This document shows positions 24,396-37,528 of a stretch of DNA of 64,000 nucleotides, one piece after another. The notes beneath the pieces are model-generated. The model saw only the letters and a program-made list of their open reading frames with translations. It made no database searches and was not told the origin of the DNA. The position numbers and the translations under genes are program-made. This DNA comes from Chlorocebus sabaeus (Eukaryota; Chordata; Mammalia; Primates; Cercopithecidae). Positions within the stretch are counted from its first letter, which is position 1, and the number at the start of each line of letters is the position of its first letter. The stretch is taken from the NCBI RefSeq assembly GCF_047675955.1, contig NC_132904.1:60445435-60509434 (forward strand), in the 5' to 3' direction.

Positions 24396-27300
24396 GCTGT
24401 TCTTGTGGAACTGGCAAAGGGATATTTGGAAGCCCATAGAGGGCTATGGTGAAAAAGGAAATATCTTCCGTTCAAAACTGTAAAGAAGCGTTCTGAGAAA
24501 CTGCTCTGTGTTCTGTTAATTCATCTCACAGAGTTACATCTTTCCCTTCAGGAAGCCATTCGTTAAGTCTGTTCTTGTGGCATTGGCAAAGGGATATTTG
24601 GAAGCCCATAGAGGGCTATGGTGAAAAAGGAAATATCTTCCGTTCAAAACTGGAAAGAAGCTTTCTGAGAAACTGCTCTGTGTTCTGTTAGTTCATCTCA
24701 CAGAGTTACATCTTTCCCTTCAAGAATCCTTTGGCTATGGCTGTTCTTGTGGAATTGGCAAAGGGATATTTGGAAGCCCAAAGAAGGATATGGTGAAAAA
24801 GGAAATACCTTCCGTTCAAAACTGGAAAGAAGCCTTCTGAGAAACTGCTCTGTGTTCAGTTAATTTTTCTCACAGAGTTACATCTTTACCTTCAACAACC
24901 CTTTCGCTAAGGCTGTTCTTGTGGAATTGGCAAAGGGATATTTGGAGCCCATAGAGGGCTACGGTGAAAAAGGAAATATCTTCCGTTCTAAACTGGAAAG
25001 AAGCTTTCTGAGAAACTGCTCTGTGTTCTGTTAATTCATCTCACAGAGTTACATCTTTCCCTTCAAGAAGCCTTTCGCTAAGGCTGTTCTTGTGGCATTG
25101 GCAAAGGGATATTTGGAAGCCCGTAGTGGGCTATGGTGAAAAAGGAAATATCTTCCGTTCAAAATTGGAAAGAAGCTTTGTGAGAAACTGCTCTGTGTTC
25201 TGTTAGTTCATCTCACAGAGTTACATCTTTCCCTTCAAGAAGCCTTTCGCTAAGGCTGTTCTTGTGTAATTGGCAAAGGGATATTTGGAAGCCCATAGAG
25301 GTCTATGGGGAAAAAGGAAATATCTTCCGTTCAAAACTGGAAAGAAGCTTTCTGGGAAACTGCTCTGTGTTCTGTTAATTCATCTCAGAGAGTTACATCT
25401 TTCCCTTCAAGAAGCCTTTCGCTAAGGCTGTTCTTGTGGAATTGGCAAAGGGATATTTGGAAGCCCATAGAAGGCTATGGTGAAAAAGGAAATATCTTCG
25501 GTTCAAAACTGGAAAGAAGAATTCAGAGAAACTGCTCTATGTTCTGTTAATTCATCTCACAGAGTTACATCTTTACCTTCAACAAGCCTTTCGCTGAGGC
25601 TGTTCTTGTGGAATTGGCAAAGGGATATTTGGTAGCCCATAGAGGGCTATGGTGAAAAAGGAAATATCTTCCGTTCAAAACTGGAAAGAAGCTTTTTGAG
25701 AAACTGCTCTGTGTTCTGTTAATTCATCTCACAGAGTTACATCTTTCCCTTCAAGAAGCCTTTCGCTAAGGCTGTTCTTGTGGAATTGGCAAAGGGATAT
25801 TTGGAGCCCATAGAGGGCTACGGTGAAAAAGGAAATATCTTCCGTTCAAAACTGGAAAGAAGCTTTCTGAGAAACTGCTCTGTGTTCTGTTAATTCATCT
25901 CACAGAGTTACATCTTTCCCTTCAAGAAGCCTTTCGCTAAGGCTGTTCTTGTGGCATTGGCAAAGGGATATTTGGAAGCCCATAGAGGGCTATGGTGAAA
26001 AAGGAAATATCTTCCGTTCAAAACTGGAAAGAAGCTTTCTGAGAAACTGCTCTGTGTTCTGTTAATTCATCTCAGAGAGTTACATCTTTCCCTTCAAGAA
26101 GCCTTTCGCTAAGGCTGTTCTTGTGGAATTGGCAAAGGGATATTTGGAAGCCCATAGAAGGCTATGGTGAAAAAGGAAATATCTTCCGTTCAAAACTGGA
26201 AAGAAGAATTCAGAGAAACTGCTCTATGTTCTGTTAATTCATCTCACAGAGTTACATCTTTACCTTCAACAAGCCTTTCGCTGAGGCTGTTCTTGTGGAA
26301 TTGGCAAAGGGATATTTGGTAGCCCATAGAGGGCTATGGTGAAAAAGGAAATATCTTCCGTTCAAAACTGGAAAGAAGCTTTTTGAGAAACTGCTCTGTG
26401 TTCTGTTAATTCATCTCACAGAGTTACATCTTTCCCTTCAAGAAGCCTTTCGCTAAGGCTGTTCTTGTGGAATTGGCAAAGGGATATTTGGAGCCCATAG
26501 AGGGCTACGGTGAAAAAGGAAATATCTTCCGTTCAAAACTGGAAAGAATCTTTCTGAGAAACTGCTCTGTGTTCTGTTAATTCATCTCACAGAGTTACAT
26601 CTTTCCCTTCAAGAAGCCTTTCGCTAAGGCTGTTCTTGTGGAATTGGCAAAGGGATATTTGGAAGCCCGTAGTGGGCTATGGTGAAAAAGGAAATATCTT
26701 CCGTTCAAAATTGGAAAGAAGCTTTGTGAGAAACTGCTCTGTGTTCTGTTAGTTCATCTCACAGAGTTACATCTTTCCCTTCAAGAAGCCTTTCGCTAAG
26801 GCTGTTCTTGTGTAATTGGCAAAGGGATATTTGGAAGCCCATAGAGGTCTATGGGGAAAAAGGAAATATCTTCCGTTCAAAACTGGAAAGAAGCTTTCTG
26901 GGAAACTGCTCTGTGTTCTGTTAATTCATCTCACAGAGTTACATCTTTCCCTTCAAGAAGCCTTTCGCTAAGGCTGTTCTTGTGGAATTGGCAAAGGGAT
27001 ATTTGGAAGCCCATAGAAGGCTATGGTGAAAAAGGAAATATCTTCCGTTCAAAACTGGAAAGAAGAATTCAGAGAAACTGCTCTATGTTCTGTTAATTCA
27101 TCTCACCGAGTTACATCTTTACCTTCAACAAGCCTTTCGCTGAGGCTGTTCTTGTGGAATTGGCAAAGGGATATTTGGTAGCCCATAGAGGGCTATGGTG
27201 AAAAAGGAAATATCTTCCGTTCAAAACTGGAAAGAAGCTTTTTGAGAAACTGCTCTGTGTTCTGTTAATACATCTCACAGAGTTACATCTTTCCCTTCAA

Positions 27301-29300
27301 GAAGCCTTTCGCTAAGGCTGTTCTTGTGGAATTTGCAAAGGGATATTTCGAAGCCCATAGAGGGCTGTGGTGAAAAAGGAAATATCTTCCGTTCAAAACT
27401 GGAAAGTAGCGTTCTGAGAAACTGCTCTGTGTTCTCTTAGTTCATCTCACAGAGTTACATCTTTCCCCTCAAGAAGCCTTTCTCTAAGGCTGTTCTTGTG
27501 GAATTGGCAAAGGGCTATTTGGAAGCCCATAGAGGGCTATGGTGAAAAAGGAAATATTTTACAGTCAAAACTGGAAAGAAGCTTTCTGAGAAACTGCTCT
27601 GTGTTGTCTTAATTTATCTCACAGAGTTACATCTTTTCCTTCAAGAAGCCTTTCGCTAAGGCTGTTCTTGTGGAATTGGCAAAGGGATATTTGGAAGACC
27701 ATAGGGGGCTATGGTGAAAAAGGAAATATCTACCGTTCAAAACTGGAAAGAAGCCTTCTGAGAAACTGCTCTGTGTTCTGTTAATTCATCTCACAGAGTT
27801 ACATCTTTCCCTTCAAGAAGCCTTTTGATAAGGCTGTTCTTGTGGAATTGGCAAAGGGATATTTGGAGGCCCATAGAGGGCTATAGTGAAAAAGGAAATA
27901 TCTTCTGTTCAAAACTGGAAAGAAGCTTTGTGAGAAACTGCTCTGTGTTTTTTTAATTGATCTCACAGAGTTACATCTTTCCCTTCAAGAAGCCTTTCGC
28001 TAAGGCTGTTCTTGTGGAATTGGCAAGGGGATATTTGGAAGCCCATAGAGGGCTATGGTGAAAAAGGAAATATCTTCCGTTCAAAACTGGAAAGAATCTT
28101 TCTGAGAAACTGCTCTGTGTTCTGTTAATTCATCTCACAGAGTTACATCTTTCCCTTCAAGAAGCCTTTCGCTAAGGCTGTTCTTGTGGCATTGGCAAAG
28201 GGATATTTGGAAGACCATAGAGGGCTATGGTGAAAAAGGAAATATCTTCCGTTCAAAAGTGGAAAGAAGCTTTCTGAGAAACTGCTCTGTGTTCTCTTAG
28301 TTCATCTCACAGAGTTACATCTTTCCCTTCAAGAAGCCTTTCTCTAAGGCTGTTCTTGTGGAATTGGCAAAGGGATATTTGGAAGCCCATAGAGGGCTAT
28401 GGTGAAAAAGGAAATATCTTACGGTCAAAACTGGGAAGAAGCTTTCTGAGAAACTGCTCTGTGTTCTCTTAATTTATCTCACAGAGTTACATCTTTTCCT
28501 ACAAGAAGCCTTTGGCTAAGGCTGTTCTTGTGGAATTGGCAAAGGAATATTTGGAAGCCCATAGAGGTCTATGGGGAAAAAGGAAATATCTTCCGTTCAA
28601 AACTGGAAAGAAGCTTTCTGAGAAACTGCTCTGTGTTCTGTTAATTCATCTCACAGAGTTACATCTTTCCGTTCAAGAAGCCTTTCGCTAAGACTGTTCT
28701 TGTGGAATTGGCAAAGGGATATTTGGAAGCCCATAGAAGGCTATGGTGAAAAAGGAAATATCTTCCGTTCAAAACTGTAAAGAAGCCTTCTGAGAAACTG
28801 CTCTGTGTTCTGTAAATTCATCTCACACAGTTACATCTTTACCTTCAACAAGCCTTTCGCTAAGGCTTTTATTGTGGAATTGTCAAAGGGATATTTGGAA
28901 GCCCATAGAAGGCTAAAGTGAAAAAGGAAGTATCTTCCGTTCAAAACTGGAAAAAAGCTTTCTGAGAAACTGCTCTGTGTTCTGTTAATTCATCTCACAG
29001 AGTTACATCTTTCCCTTAAAGAAGCCTTTCGCTAAGGCTGTTCTTGTGGAATTGGCAAAGGGATATTTGGAAGCCCATAGAGGGCTATGGTGAAAAAGGA
29101 AATATCTTCCGTTCAAAACTGGAAAGAAGCTTTCTGAGAAACTGCTCTGTGTTCTGTAAATTCATCTCACAGAGTTACATCTTTCCCTTCAAGAAGCCTT
29201 ACGCTAAGGCTGTTCTTGTGGAATTGGAAAAGGGATATTTGGAAGCCCGTAGAGGTCTATGGGGAAAAAGGAAATATCTTCCGTTCAAAACTGGAAAGAA

Positions 29301-30847
29301 ATTTTCTGAGAAACTGCTCTGTGTTCTGTTAATTCATCTCACAGAGTTACATCTTTCCCTTCAAGAAGCCTTTTGCTAAGGCTGTTCTTGTGGAATTGGC
29401 AAAGGGATATTTGGAAGCCCATAGAAGGCTACGGTGAAAAAGGAAATATCTTCCGTTCAAAACTGGAAAGAAACTTTCTGAGAAACTGCTCTGTGTTCTG
29501 TTAATTCATCTCACAGAGTTACATCTTTCCCTTCAAGAAGCCTTTCGCTAAGGCTGTTCTTGTGGAATTGGCAAAGGGATATTTGGAAGCCCATAGAGGG
29601 CTATGGTGAAAAAAAATATATCTTCCGTTCAAAACTGGAAAGAAGCGTTCTGAGAAACTGCTCTGTGTTCTGTTAATTCATCTCACAGAGTTACATCTTT
29701 CCCTTCAAGAAGCCTTTCGCTAAGTGTCTTCTTGTGGCATTGGCAAAGGGATATTTGGAAGCCCATAGAGGGCTAGGGTGAAAAAGGAAATATCTTCCGT
29801 TCAAAACTGGAAAGAAGCTTTCTGAGAAACTGCTCTGTGTTCTGTTAGTTCATCTCACAGAGTTACACCTTTCCCTTCAAGAAGCCTTTCGCTAAGGCTG
29901 TTCTTGTGGAATTGGCAAAGGGATATTTTGAAGCCCATAGAGGGCTATGGTGAAAAAGGAAATATCTTACCGTCAAAACTGGAAAGAAGGATTCTGAGAA
30001 ACTGCTCTGTGTTCTCTTAATTTATCTCACAGAGTTACATCTTTCCCTTCAAGAAGCCTTTCGCTAAGGCTGTTCTTGTGGAATTGGCAAAGGGATATTT
30101 GGAAGACCATAGAGGGCTATGGTGAAAAGGATATATCTTCCGTTCAAAACTGGAAAGAATCTTTCTGAGAAACTGCTCTGTGTTCTGTTAATTCATCTCA
30201 CAGAGTTACATCCCTCCCTTCAAGAAGCCTTTCGCTAAGGCTGTTCTTGTGGAATTGGCAAAGGGATATTTGGAAGCCCATAGAGGGCTATGGTGAAAAA
30301 AGAAATATCTTCCGTTCAAAACTTTAAAGAAGCGTTCTGAGAAACTGCTCTGTGTTCTGTTAATTCATCTCACAGAGTTACATCTTTCCCTTCAAGAAGC
30401 CTTTCGCTAAGGCTGTTCTCGTGGAATTGGCAAAGGGATATTTGGAAGCCCATAGAGGGCTATGGTCATAAAGGAAATATCTTCCGTTCAAAACTGGAAA
30501 GAAACCTTCTGATAAACTGCTCTGTGTTCTGTTAATTCATCTCACAGAGTTACATCTTTATCTTCAACAAGCCTTTCTCTAAGGCTGTTCTTGTGGAATT
30601 GGCAAAGGGATATTTGGAAGCCCATAGGGGGCTATGGTGAAAAAGGAAATATCTTCCGTTCAAAACTGGAAAGAAGCCTTCTGAGAAACTGCTCTGTGTT
30701 CTGTTAATTCATCTCACAGAGTTACATGTTTACCTTCAACAAGCCTTTCGCTAAGGCTGTTCTTGTGGAATTGGCAAAGGGATATTTGGAAGCCCCTAGA
30801 AGGCTACGGTGAAAAAGGAAATATCTTCCGTTCAAAACTGGAAAGAA
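29301..30847 (+). repeat. 9-monomer block, copy a (1,547 bp)
   Basis: The block starts at an ATTTTCTG monomer and runs through TAAGTGTCTTC, TTCTGAGAAACTG with CTCTTAATTTATC, ACATCCCTCCC, AACTTTAAAGAAGCG, GGTCATAAAGG (near 30,463), AACCTTCTGATAAACTG and CCCCTAGAAGGCTACGG. The same order recurs 1,547-1,548 bp later. A missing A near 30,126 explains the one-base difference in length from copy b. Confidence 0.8.
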
Positions 30848-32395
30848 ATTTTCTGAGAAACTGCTCTGTGTTCTGTTAATTCATCTCACAGAGTTACATC
30901 TTTCCCTTCAAGAAGCCTTTTGCTAAGGCTGTTCTTGTGGAATTGGCAAAGGGATATTTGGAAGCCCATAGAAGGCTACGGTGAAAAAGGAAATATCTTC
31001 CGTTCAAAACTGGAAAGAAACTTTCTGAGAAACTGCTCTGTGTTCTGTTAATTCATCTCACAGAGTTACATCTTTCCCTTCAAGAAGCCTTTCGCTAAAG
31101 CTGTTCTTGTGGAATTGGCAAAGGGATATTTGGAAGCCCATAGAGGGCTATGGTGAAAAAAAAAATATCTTCCGTTCAAAACTGGAAAGAAGCGTTCTGA
31201 GAAACTGCTCTGTGTTCTGTTAATTCATCTCACAGAGTTACATCTTTCCCTTCAAGAAGCCTTTCGCTAAGGCTGTTCTTGTGGCATTGGCAAAGGGATA
31301 TTTGGAAGCCCATAGAGGGCTAGAGTGAAAAAGGAAATATCTTCCGTTCAAAACTGGAAAGAAGCTTTCTGAGAAACTGCTCTGTGTTCTGTTAGTTCAT
31401 CTCACAGAGTTACACCTTTCCCTTCAAGAAGCCTTTCGCTAAGGCTGTTCTTGTGGAATTGGCAAAGGGATATTTTGAAGCCCATAGAGGGCTATGGTGA
31501 AAAAGGAAATATCTTACGGTCAAAACTGGAAAGAAGGATTCTGAGAAACTGCTCTGTGTTCTCTTAATTTATCTCACAGAGTTACATCTTTCCCTTCAAG
31601 AAGCCTTTCGCTAAGGCTGTTCTTGTGGAATTGGCAAAGGGATATTTGGAAGACCATAGAGGGCTATGGTGAAAAAGGATATATCTTCCGTTCAAAACTG
31701 GAAAGAATCTTTCTGAGAAACTGCTCTGTGTTCTGTTAATTCATCTCACAGAGTTACATCCCTCCCTTCAAGAAGCCTTTCGCTAAGGCTGTTCTTGTGG
31801 AATTGGCAAAGGGATATTTGGAAGCCCATAGAGGGCTATGGTGAAAAAAGAAATATCTTCCGTTCAAAACTTTAAAGAAGCGTTCTGAGAAACTGCTCTG
31901 TGTTCTGTTAATTCATCTCACAGAGTTACATCTTTCCCTTCAAGAAGCCTTTCGCTAAGGCTGTTCTTGTGGCATTGGCAAAGGGATATTTGGAAGCCCA
32001 TAGAGGGCTATGGTCATAAAGGAAATATCTTCCGTTCAAAACTGGAAAGAAACCTTCTGATGAACTGCTCTGTGTTCTGTTAATTCATCTCACAGAGTTA
32101 CATCTTTACCTTCAACAAGCCTTTCTCTAAGGCTGTTCTTGTGGAATTGGCAAAGGGATATTTGGAAGCCCATAGGGGGCTATGGTGAAAAAGGAAATAT
32201 CTTCCGTTCAAAACTGGAAAGAAGCCTTCTGAGAAACTGCTCTGTGTTCTGTTAATTCATCTCACAGAGTTACATCTTTACCTTCAACAAGCCTTTCGCT
32301 AAGGTTGTTCTTGTGGAATTGGCAAAGGGATATTTGGAAGCCCCTAGAAGGCTACGGTGAAAAAGGAAATATCTTCCGTTCAAAACTGGAAAGAA
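30848..32395 (+). repeat. 9-monomer block, copy b (1,548 bp)
   Basis: Tandem duplicate of the preceding block: GGTCATA lies at 32,011 against 30,463, exactly 9 x 172 bp. A few substitutions separate the copies: TAAGGCTGTTC instead of TAAGTGTCTTC, CTAGAGTG instead of CTAGGGTG, and GATGAACTG instead of GATAAACTG. A pure A run near 31,149 replaces GGTGAAAAAGG. The block was duplicated once, and I see no third full copy. Confidence 0.8.
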
Positions 32396-33058
32396 GCTTT
32401 CTGAGAAACTGCTCTGTGTTCTGTTAATTCATCTCACAGAGTTACATCTTTCCCTTCAAGAAGACTTTCGCTAAGGCTGTTCTTGTGGAATTGGCAAAGG
32501 GATATTTGGAAGCCCATAGAGGGCTATGGTGAAAAAGGAAATATCTTCCGTTCAAAACTGGAAAGAATCTTTCTGAGAAACTGCTCTGTGTTCTGTTAAT
32601 TCATCTCACAGAGTTACATCTTTCCCTTCAAGAAGCCTTTCGCTAAGGCTGTTCTTGTGGAATTGGCAAAGGGATATTTGGAAGCCCATAGAGGGCTATG
32701 GTGAAAAAGGAAATATCTTCCGTTCAAAACTGGAAAGAAGCTTTCAGAGAAACCCCTGTGTGTTCTGTTAATTCATCTCACAGAGTTACATCTTTCCCTT
32801 CAAGAAGCCTTTCGCTATGGCTGTTCTTGTGGAATTGGCAAAGGGATATTTGGAAGCCCATAGAGGGCTATAGTGAAAAAGGAAATATCTTCTGTTCAAA
32901 ACTGGAAAGAAGCTTTCTGAGAAACTGCTCTGTGTTCTGTTAATTCATCTCACAGAGTTACATCTTTCCCTTCAAGAAGCCTGGCGCTAAAGCTGTTCTT
33001 GTGGCATTGGCAAAGGGATATTTGGAAGCCCAGAGAGGGTTATGGTGAAAAAGGAAAT
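32396..33058 (+). repeat. Linking alpha monomers
   Basis: About four monomers between the 9-monomer pair and the next repeat family. They include a TTCAGAGAAACCCC monomer (near 32,741) and a GCCTGGCGCTAAAGC monomer (near 32,980). The latter variant reappears at 34,011 and 38,481. Confidence 0.6.
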
Positions 33059-35809
33059 ATTTTACAGTCAAAACTGGAAAGAAGCTTTCTGAGAAACTGC
33101 TCTGTGTTCTCTTAATTTATCTCACAGAGTTACATCTTTTCCTTCAAGAAGCCTTTCGCTAAGGCTGTTCTTGTGGAATTGGCAAAGGGATATTTGGAAG
33201 ACCATAGAGGTCTCTGGGGAAAAAGGAAATATCTTCCGTTCAAAACTGGAAAGAAGCTTTCTGAGAAACTGCTCTGTGTTCTGTTAATTCATCTCACAGA
33301 GTTACATCTTTCCCTTCAAGAATCCTTTCGCTAAGGCTGTTCTTGTGGCATTGGCAAAGGGATATTTGGAAGCCCATAAAGGGCTATGGTGAAAAAGGAA
33401 ATATCTTCCGTTCATAACTGGAAAGAAGCTTTCTGAGAAACTGCTCTGTGTTCTGTTAGTTCATCTCACAGAGTTACATCTTTCCCTTCAAGAAGCCTTT
33501 CGCTAAGGCTGTTCTTGTGGAATTGGCAAAGGGATATTTGGAAGCCCATAGAGGGCTATGGTGAAAAAGGTAATATCTTACAGTCAAAACTGGAAAGAAG
33601 GTTTCTGAGAAACTGCTCTGTGTTCTCTTAATTTATCTCACAGTGTTACATCTTTCCCTTCAAGAAGCCTTTCACTATGGCTGTTCTTGTGGAATTGGCA
33701 AAGGGATATTTGGAAGCCCATAGAGGGCTATGGTGAAAAAGGAAATATCTTCCGTTCAAAACTGGAAAGAAGCTTTCTGAGAAACTGCTCTGTGTTCTGT
33801 TAATTCATCTCACAGAGTTACATCTTTCCCTTCAAGAAGCCTTTCGCTAAGGCTGTTCTTGTGGAATTGGCAAAGGGATATTTGGAAGCCCATAGAGGGC
33901 TATAGTGAAAAAGGAAATATCTTCCGTTCAAAACTGGAAAGAAGCTTTCTGAGAAACTGCTCTGTGTTCTGTTAATTCATCTCACAGAGTTACATCTTTC
34001 CCTTCAAGAAGCCTGGCGCTAAGGCTGTTCTTGTGGCATTGGCAAAGGGATATTTGGATGCCCATAGAGGGCTATGGGGAAAAAGGAAATATCTTCCGTT
34101 CAAAACTGGAAAGAAGCTTTCTGAGAAACTGCTCTGTGTTCTGTTAGTTCATCTCACAGAGTTACATCTTTCCCTTCAAGAAGCCTTTCGCTAAGGCTGT
34201 TCTTGTGGAATTGGTAAAGGGATATTTGGAAGCCCATAGAGGGCTATGGTGAAAAAGGAAATATCTTCCGTTCAAAACTGGAAAGAAGCGTTCTGAGAAA
34301 CTGCTCTGTGTTCTGTTAATTCATCTCACAGAGTTACATCTTTCCCTTCAAGAAGCCTTTCGCTAAGGCTGTTCTTGTGGAATGGGCAAAGGGATATTTG
34401 GAAGACCATAGAGGGCTATGGTGAAAAAGGAAATATCTTCCGTTCAAAACTGGAAAGAAGCTTTCTGAGAAACTGCTATGTGTTCTGTTAATTCATCTCA
34501 CAGAGTTACATCTTTCCCTTCAAGAAGCCTTTCGCTAAGGCTGTTCTTGTGGAATTGGCAAAGGGATATTTGGAAGCCCATAGAAGGCTATGGTGAAAAA
34601 GGAAATATCTTCCGTTCAAAACTGGAAAGAAGCTTTCAGAGAAACCCCTCTGTGTTCTGTTACTTCATCTCACAGAGTTACATCTTTCCCTTCAAGAAGC
34701 CTTTCGCTAAGGATGTTCTTGTGGAATTGGCAAAGGGATATTTGGAAGCCCATAGGGGGCTATGGTGAAAAAGGAAATATCTTCTGTTCGAAACTTAAAG
34801 GAAGCTTTCTGAGAAACTGCTCTGTGTTCTGTTAATTCATCTCACAGAGTTACACCTTTCCCTTCAAGAAGCCTTTCGCTAAGGCTATTCTTGTGGAATT
34901 GGCAAAGGGATATTTTGAAGCCCATAGAGGGCTATGGTGAAAAAAGAAATATCTTCCGTTCAAAACTGGAATGAAGCGTTCTGAGAAACTGCTCTGTGTT
35001 CTGTTAATTCATCTCACAGAGTTACATCTTTCCCTTCAGGAAGCCTTTCGCTAAGGCTGTTCTTGTGGAATTGGCAAAGGGATATTTGGAAGCCCATAGA
35101 GTGCTATAGTGAAAAAGGAAATATCTTCTGTTCAAAACTGGAAAGAAGCTTTCTGAGAAACTGCTCTGTATTCTATTAATTCAACTCACAGAGTTACATC
35201 TTTCCCTTCAAGAAGCCTTTCGCTAAGGCTGTTCTTGTGGAATTGGCAAAGGGATATTTGGAAGCCCATAGAGGGCTATGGTGAAAAAGGAAATATCTTC
35301 CGTTCAAATCTGGAAAGAAGCGTTCTGAGAAACTGCTCTGTGTTCTGTTAATTCACCTCACAGAGTTACATCTTTCGCTTCAAGAAGCCTTTCGCTAAGG
35401 CTGTTCTTGTGGAATTGGCAAAGGGATATTTGGAAGCCCCTAGAAGGCTATGGTGAAAAAGGAAATATCTTCTGTTCAAAACTTAAAGGAAGCTTTCTGA
35501 GAAACTGCTCTGTGTTCTGTTAATTCATCTCACAGAGTTACATCTTTCGCTTCAAGAAGCCTTTCGCTAAGGCTGTTCTTGTGGCATTGGCAAAGGGATA
35601 ATTGGAAGACCATAGAGGGCTATGGTGAAAAAGGAAATATCTTCCGTTCAAAACTGGAAAGAAGCTTTCTGAGAAACTGCTCTGTGTTCTCTTAGTTCAT
35701 CTCACAGAGTTACATCTTTCCCCTCAAGAAGCCTTTCTCTAAGGCTGTTCTTGGGGAATTGCAAAGGGCTATTTGGAAGCCCATAGAGGGCTATGGTGAA
35801 AAAGGAAAT
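33059..35809 (+). repeat. Middle repeat family, copy A (2,751 bp, 16 monomers)
   Basis: The copy starts at the ATTTTACAGTC variant and carries, in order, GGTCTCTGGGG (33210), TTCATAACTGG, GGTAATATCTTACAG, GCCTGGCGC (34011), TTTGGATGCCC, GAATTGGTAAAGG, GAATGGGCAAAGG (34381), CTGCTATG, TTCAGAGAAACCCC, AACTTAAAGGAAGC and GAATGAAGCG. Up to about 35,010 every marker recurs 4,470 bp downstream in copy C. The remaining monomers (about 35.0-35.8 kb) are not shared with C. Confidence 0.75.
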
Positions 35810-37528
35810 ATTTTACAGTCAAAACTGGAAAGAAGCTTTCTGAGAAACTGCTCTGTGTTCTCTTAATTTATCTCACAGAGTTACATCTTTTCCTTCAAGA
35901 AGCCTTTCGCTAAGGCTGTTCTTGTGGAATTGGCAAAGGGATATTTGGAAGACCATAGAGGTCTCTGGGGAAAAAGGAAATATCTTCCGTTCAAAACTGG
36001 AAAGAAGCTTTCTGAGAAACTGCTCTGTGTTCTGTTAATTCATCTCACAGAGTTACATCTTTCCCTTCAAGAATCCTTTCGCTAAGGCTGTTCTTGTGGC
36101 ATTGGCAAGGGGATATTTGGAAGCCCATAAAGGGCTATGGTGAAAAAGGAAATATCTTCCGTTCATAACTGGAAAGAAGCTTTCTGAGAAACTGCTCTGT
36201 GTTCTGTTAGTTCATCTCACAGAGTTACATCTTTCCCTTCAAGAAGCCTTTCGCTAAGGCTGTTCTTGTGGAATTGGCAAAGGGATATTTGGAAGCCCAT
36301 AGAGGGCTATGGTGAAAAAGGTAATATCTTACAGTCAAAACTGGAAAGAAGGTTTCTGAGAAACTGCTCTGTGTTCTCTTAATTTATCTCACAGAGTTAC
36401 ATCTTCCCCTTCAAGAAGCCTTTCGCTATGGCTGTTCTTGTGGAATTGGCAAAGGGATATTTGGAAGCCCATAGAGGGCTATGGTGAAAAAGGAAATATC
36501 TCCCGTTCAAAACTGGAAAGAAGCTTTCTGAGAAACTGCTCTGTGTTCTGTTAGTTCATCTCACAGAGTTACATCTTTCCCTTCAAGAAGCCTTACGCTA
36601 AGGCTGTTCTTGTGGAATTGGCAAAGGGATATTTGGAAGCCCGTAGATGTCTATGGGAAAAAGGAAATATCTTCCGTTCAAAACTGGAAAGAAATTTTCT
36701 GAGAAACTGCTCTGTGTTCTGTTAATTCATCTCACAGAGTTACATCTTTCCCTTCAAGAAGCCTTTCGATAAGGCTGTTCTTGTGGAATTGGCAAAGGGA
36801 TATTTGGAAGCCCATAGAGGGCTATGGTGAAAAAGGAAATATCTTACGGTCAAAACTGGAAAGAAGGATTCTGAGAAACTGCTCTGTGTTCTCTTAATTT
36901 ATCTCACAGAGTTACATCTTTCCCTTCAAGAAGCCTTTCGCTAAGGCTGTTCTTGTGGAATTGGCAAAGGGATATTTGGAAGACCATAGAGTTCTATGGT
37001 GAAAAAGGATATATCTTCCGTTCAAAACTGGAAAGAATCTTTCTGAGAAACTGCTCGGTGTTCTGTTAATTCATCTCACAGAGTTACATCTTTCCCTTCA
37101 AGAAACCTTTCGCTAAGGCTGTTCTTGTGGAATTGGCAAAGGGATATTTGGAAGCCCATAGCGGGCTATGGTGAAAAAGGAAATATCTTCCGTTCAAAAC
37201 TGGAAAGAAGCTTTCAGAGAAACCCCTCGGTGTTCTGTTAATTCATCTCACAGAGTTACATCTTTCCCTTCAAGGAGCCTTTCGCTAAGGCTGTTCTTGT
37301 GGCATTGGCAAAGGGATATTTGGAAGACCATAGAGGGCTATGGTGAAAAAGGAAATATCTTCCGTTCAAAACTGGAAAGAAGCTTTCTCAGAAACTGCTC
37401 TGTGTTCTCTTAGTTCATCTCACAGAGTTACATCTTTCCCCTCAAGAAGCCTTTCTCTAAGGCTGTTCTTGTGGAATTGGCAAAGGGCTATTTGGAAGCC
37501 CATAGAGGGCTATGGTGAAAAAGGAAAT
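35810..37528 (+). repeat. Middle repeat family, partial copy B (1,719 bp, 10 monomers)
   Basis: The first part (to about 36,500) repeats the start of copy A: GGTCTCTGGGG (35961), TTCATAACTGG and GGTAATATCTTACAG. After that it departs. 36.59-36.71 kb resembles 29.20-29.31 kb (CTTACGCTAAGG, ATTTTCTG), and 36.84-37.02 kb resembles 31.50-31.70 kb (TTACGGTC, GAAGGATTC, AAGGATATATC). Copy B is therefore a recombinant of two neighbouring families. Confidence 0.68.

Larger units (their letters stand above)
22388..27300 (+). repeat. Cluster of EcoRI-class monomers (CTCTATG subtype)
   Basis: Four monomers carry GAATTC in place of the HindIII region, together with CTCTATG and usually TTACCTTCAACAAG and GCTGAGG. 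The EcoRI sites are at 22602, 25519, 26206 and 27065. Spacings are 2,917, 687 and 859 bp, meaning 17, 4 and 5 monomers less small deletions. They are embedded in locally duplicated runs that include TTTGGAGCCC monomers with a 1-bp deletion (near 24,942, 25,804 and 26,489). The class also occurs without CTCTATG at 17959 and 19172, and throughout HOR-2. Confidence 0.7.
17661..29300 (+). repeat. Divergent central block of alpha monomers
   Basis: About 68 monomers with more private substitutions than either flank and no single long repeat period that I can trace. 20.1-21.1 kb is a diverged relative of the HOR-1 module (GAGATACATC near 20,237; TATTAGGAAGCACATAG near 20,990). Part of it recurs 3,096 bp (18 monomers) later, seen as CAAAGCGATATTTGG at 20465 and 23561. 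18.2-19.0 kb has the variant order TTTCGAAG, GTAGCG, AACTTT, GTTCAAAAAGG, GGTACTGG, ACAAGG. 27.4-28.5 kb holds monomers with CTCTTAGTTC, CTTTCTCTAAGG and TTTTACAGTC that are related to 35.6-38.1 kb. No non-satellite sequence is present. Confidence 0.7.

Noticed and set aside
25490..25515. ATCTTCGGTTCAAAACTGG as a second good CENP-B-box candidate
   Set aside because: TTCG is present, but the change shifts it by one base relative to CTGG, so the fixed 17-bp spacing of the core is broken. The same applies to TTCGCTTC near 39,940.
31140..31165. A-rich run as a possible Alu or L1 poly(A) tail
   Set aside because: It is only a local G-to-A variant of the A-box monomer (GAAAAAGGAAAT turned into an A run), in register with flanking monomers and without inserted sequence.
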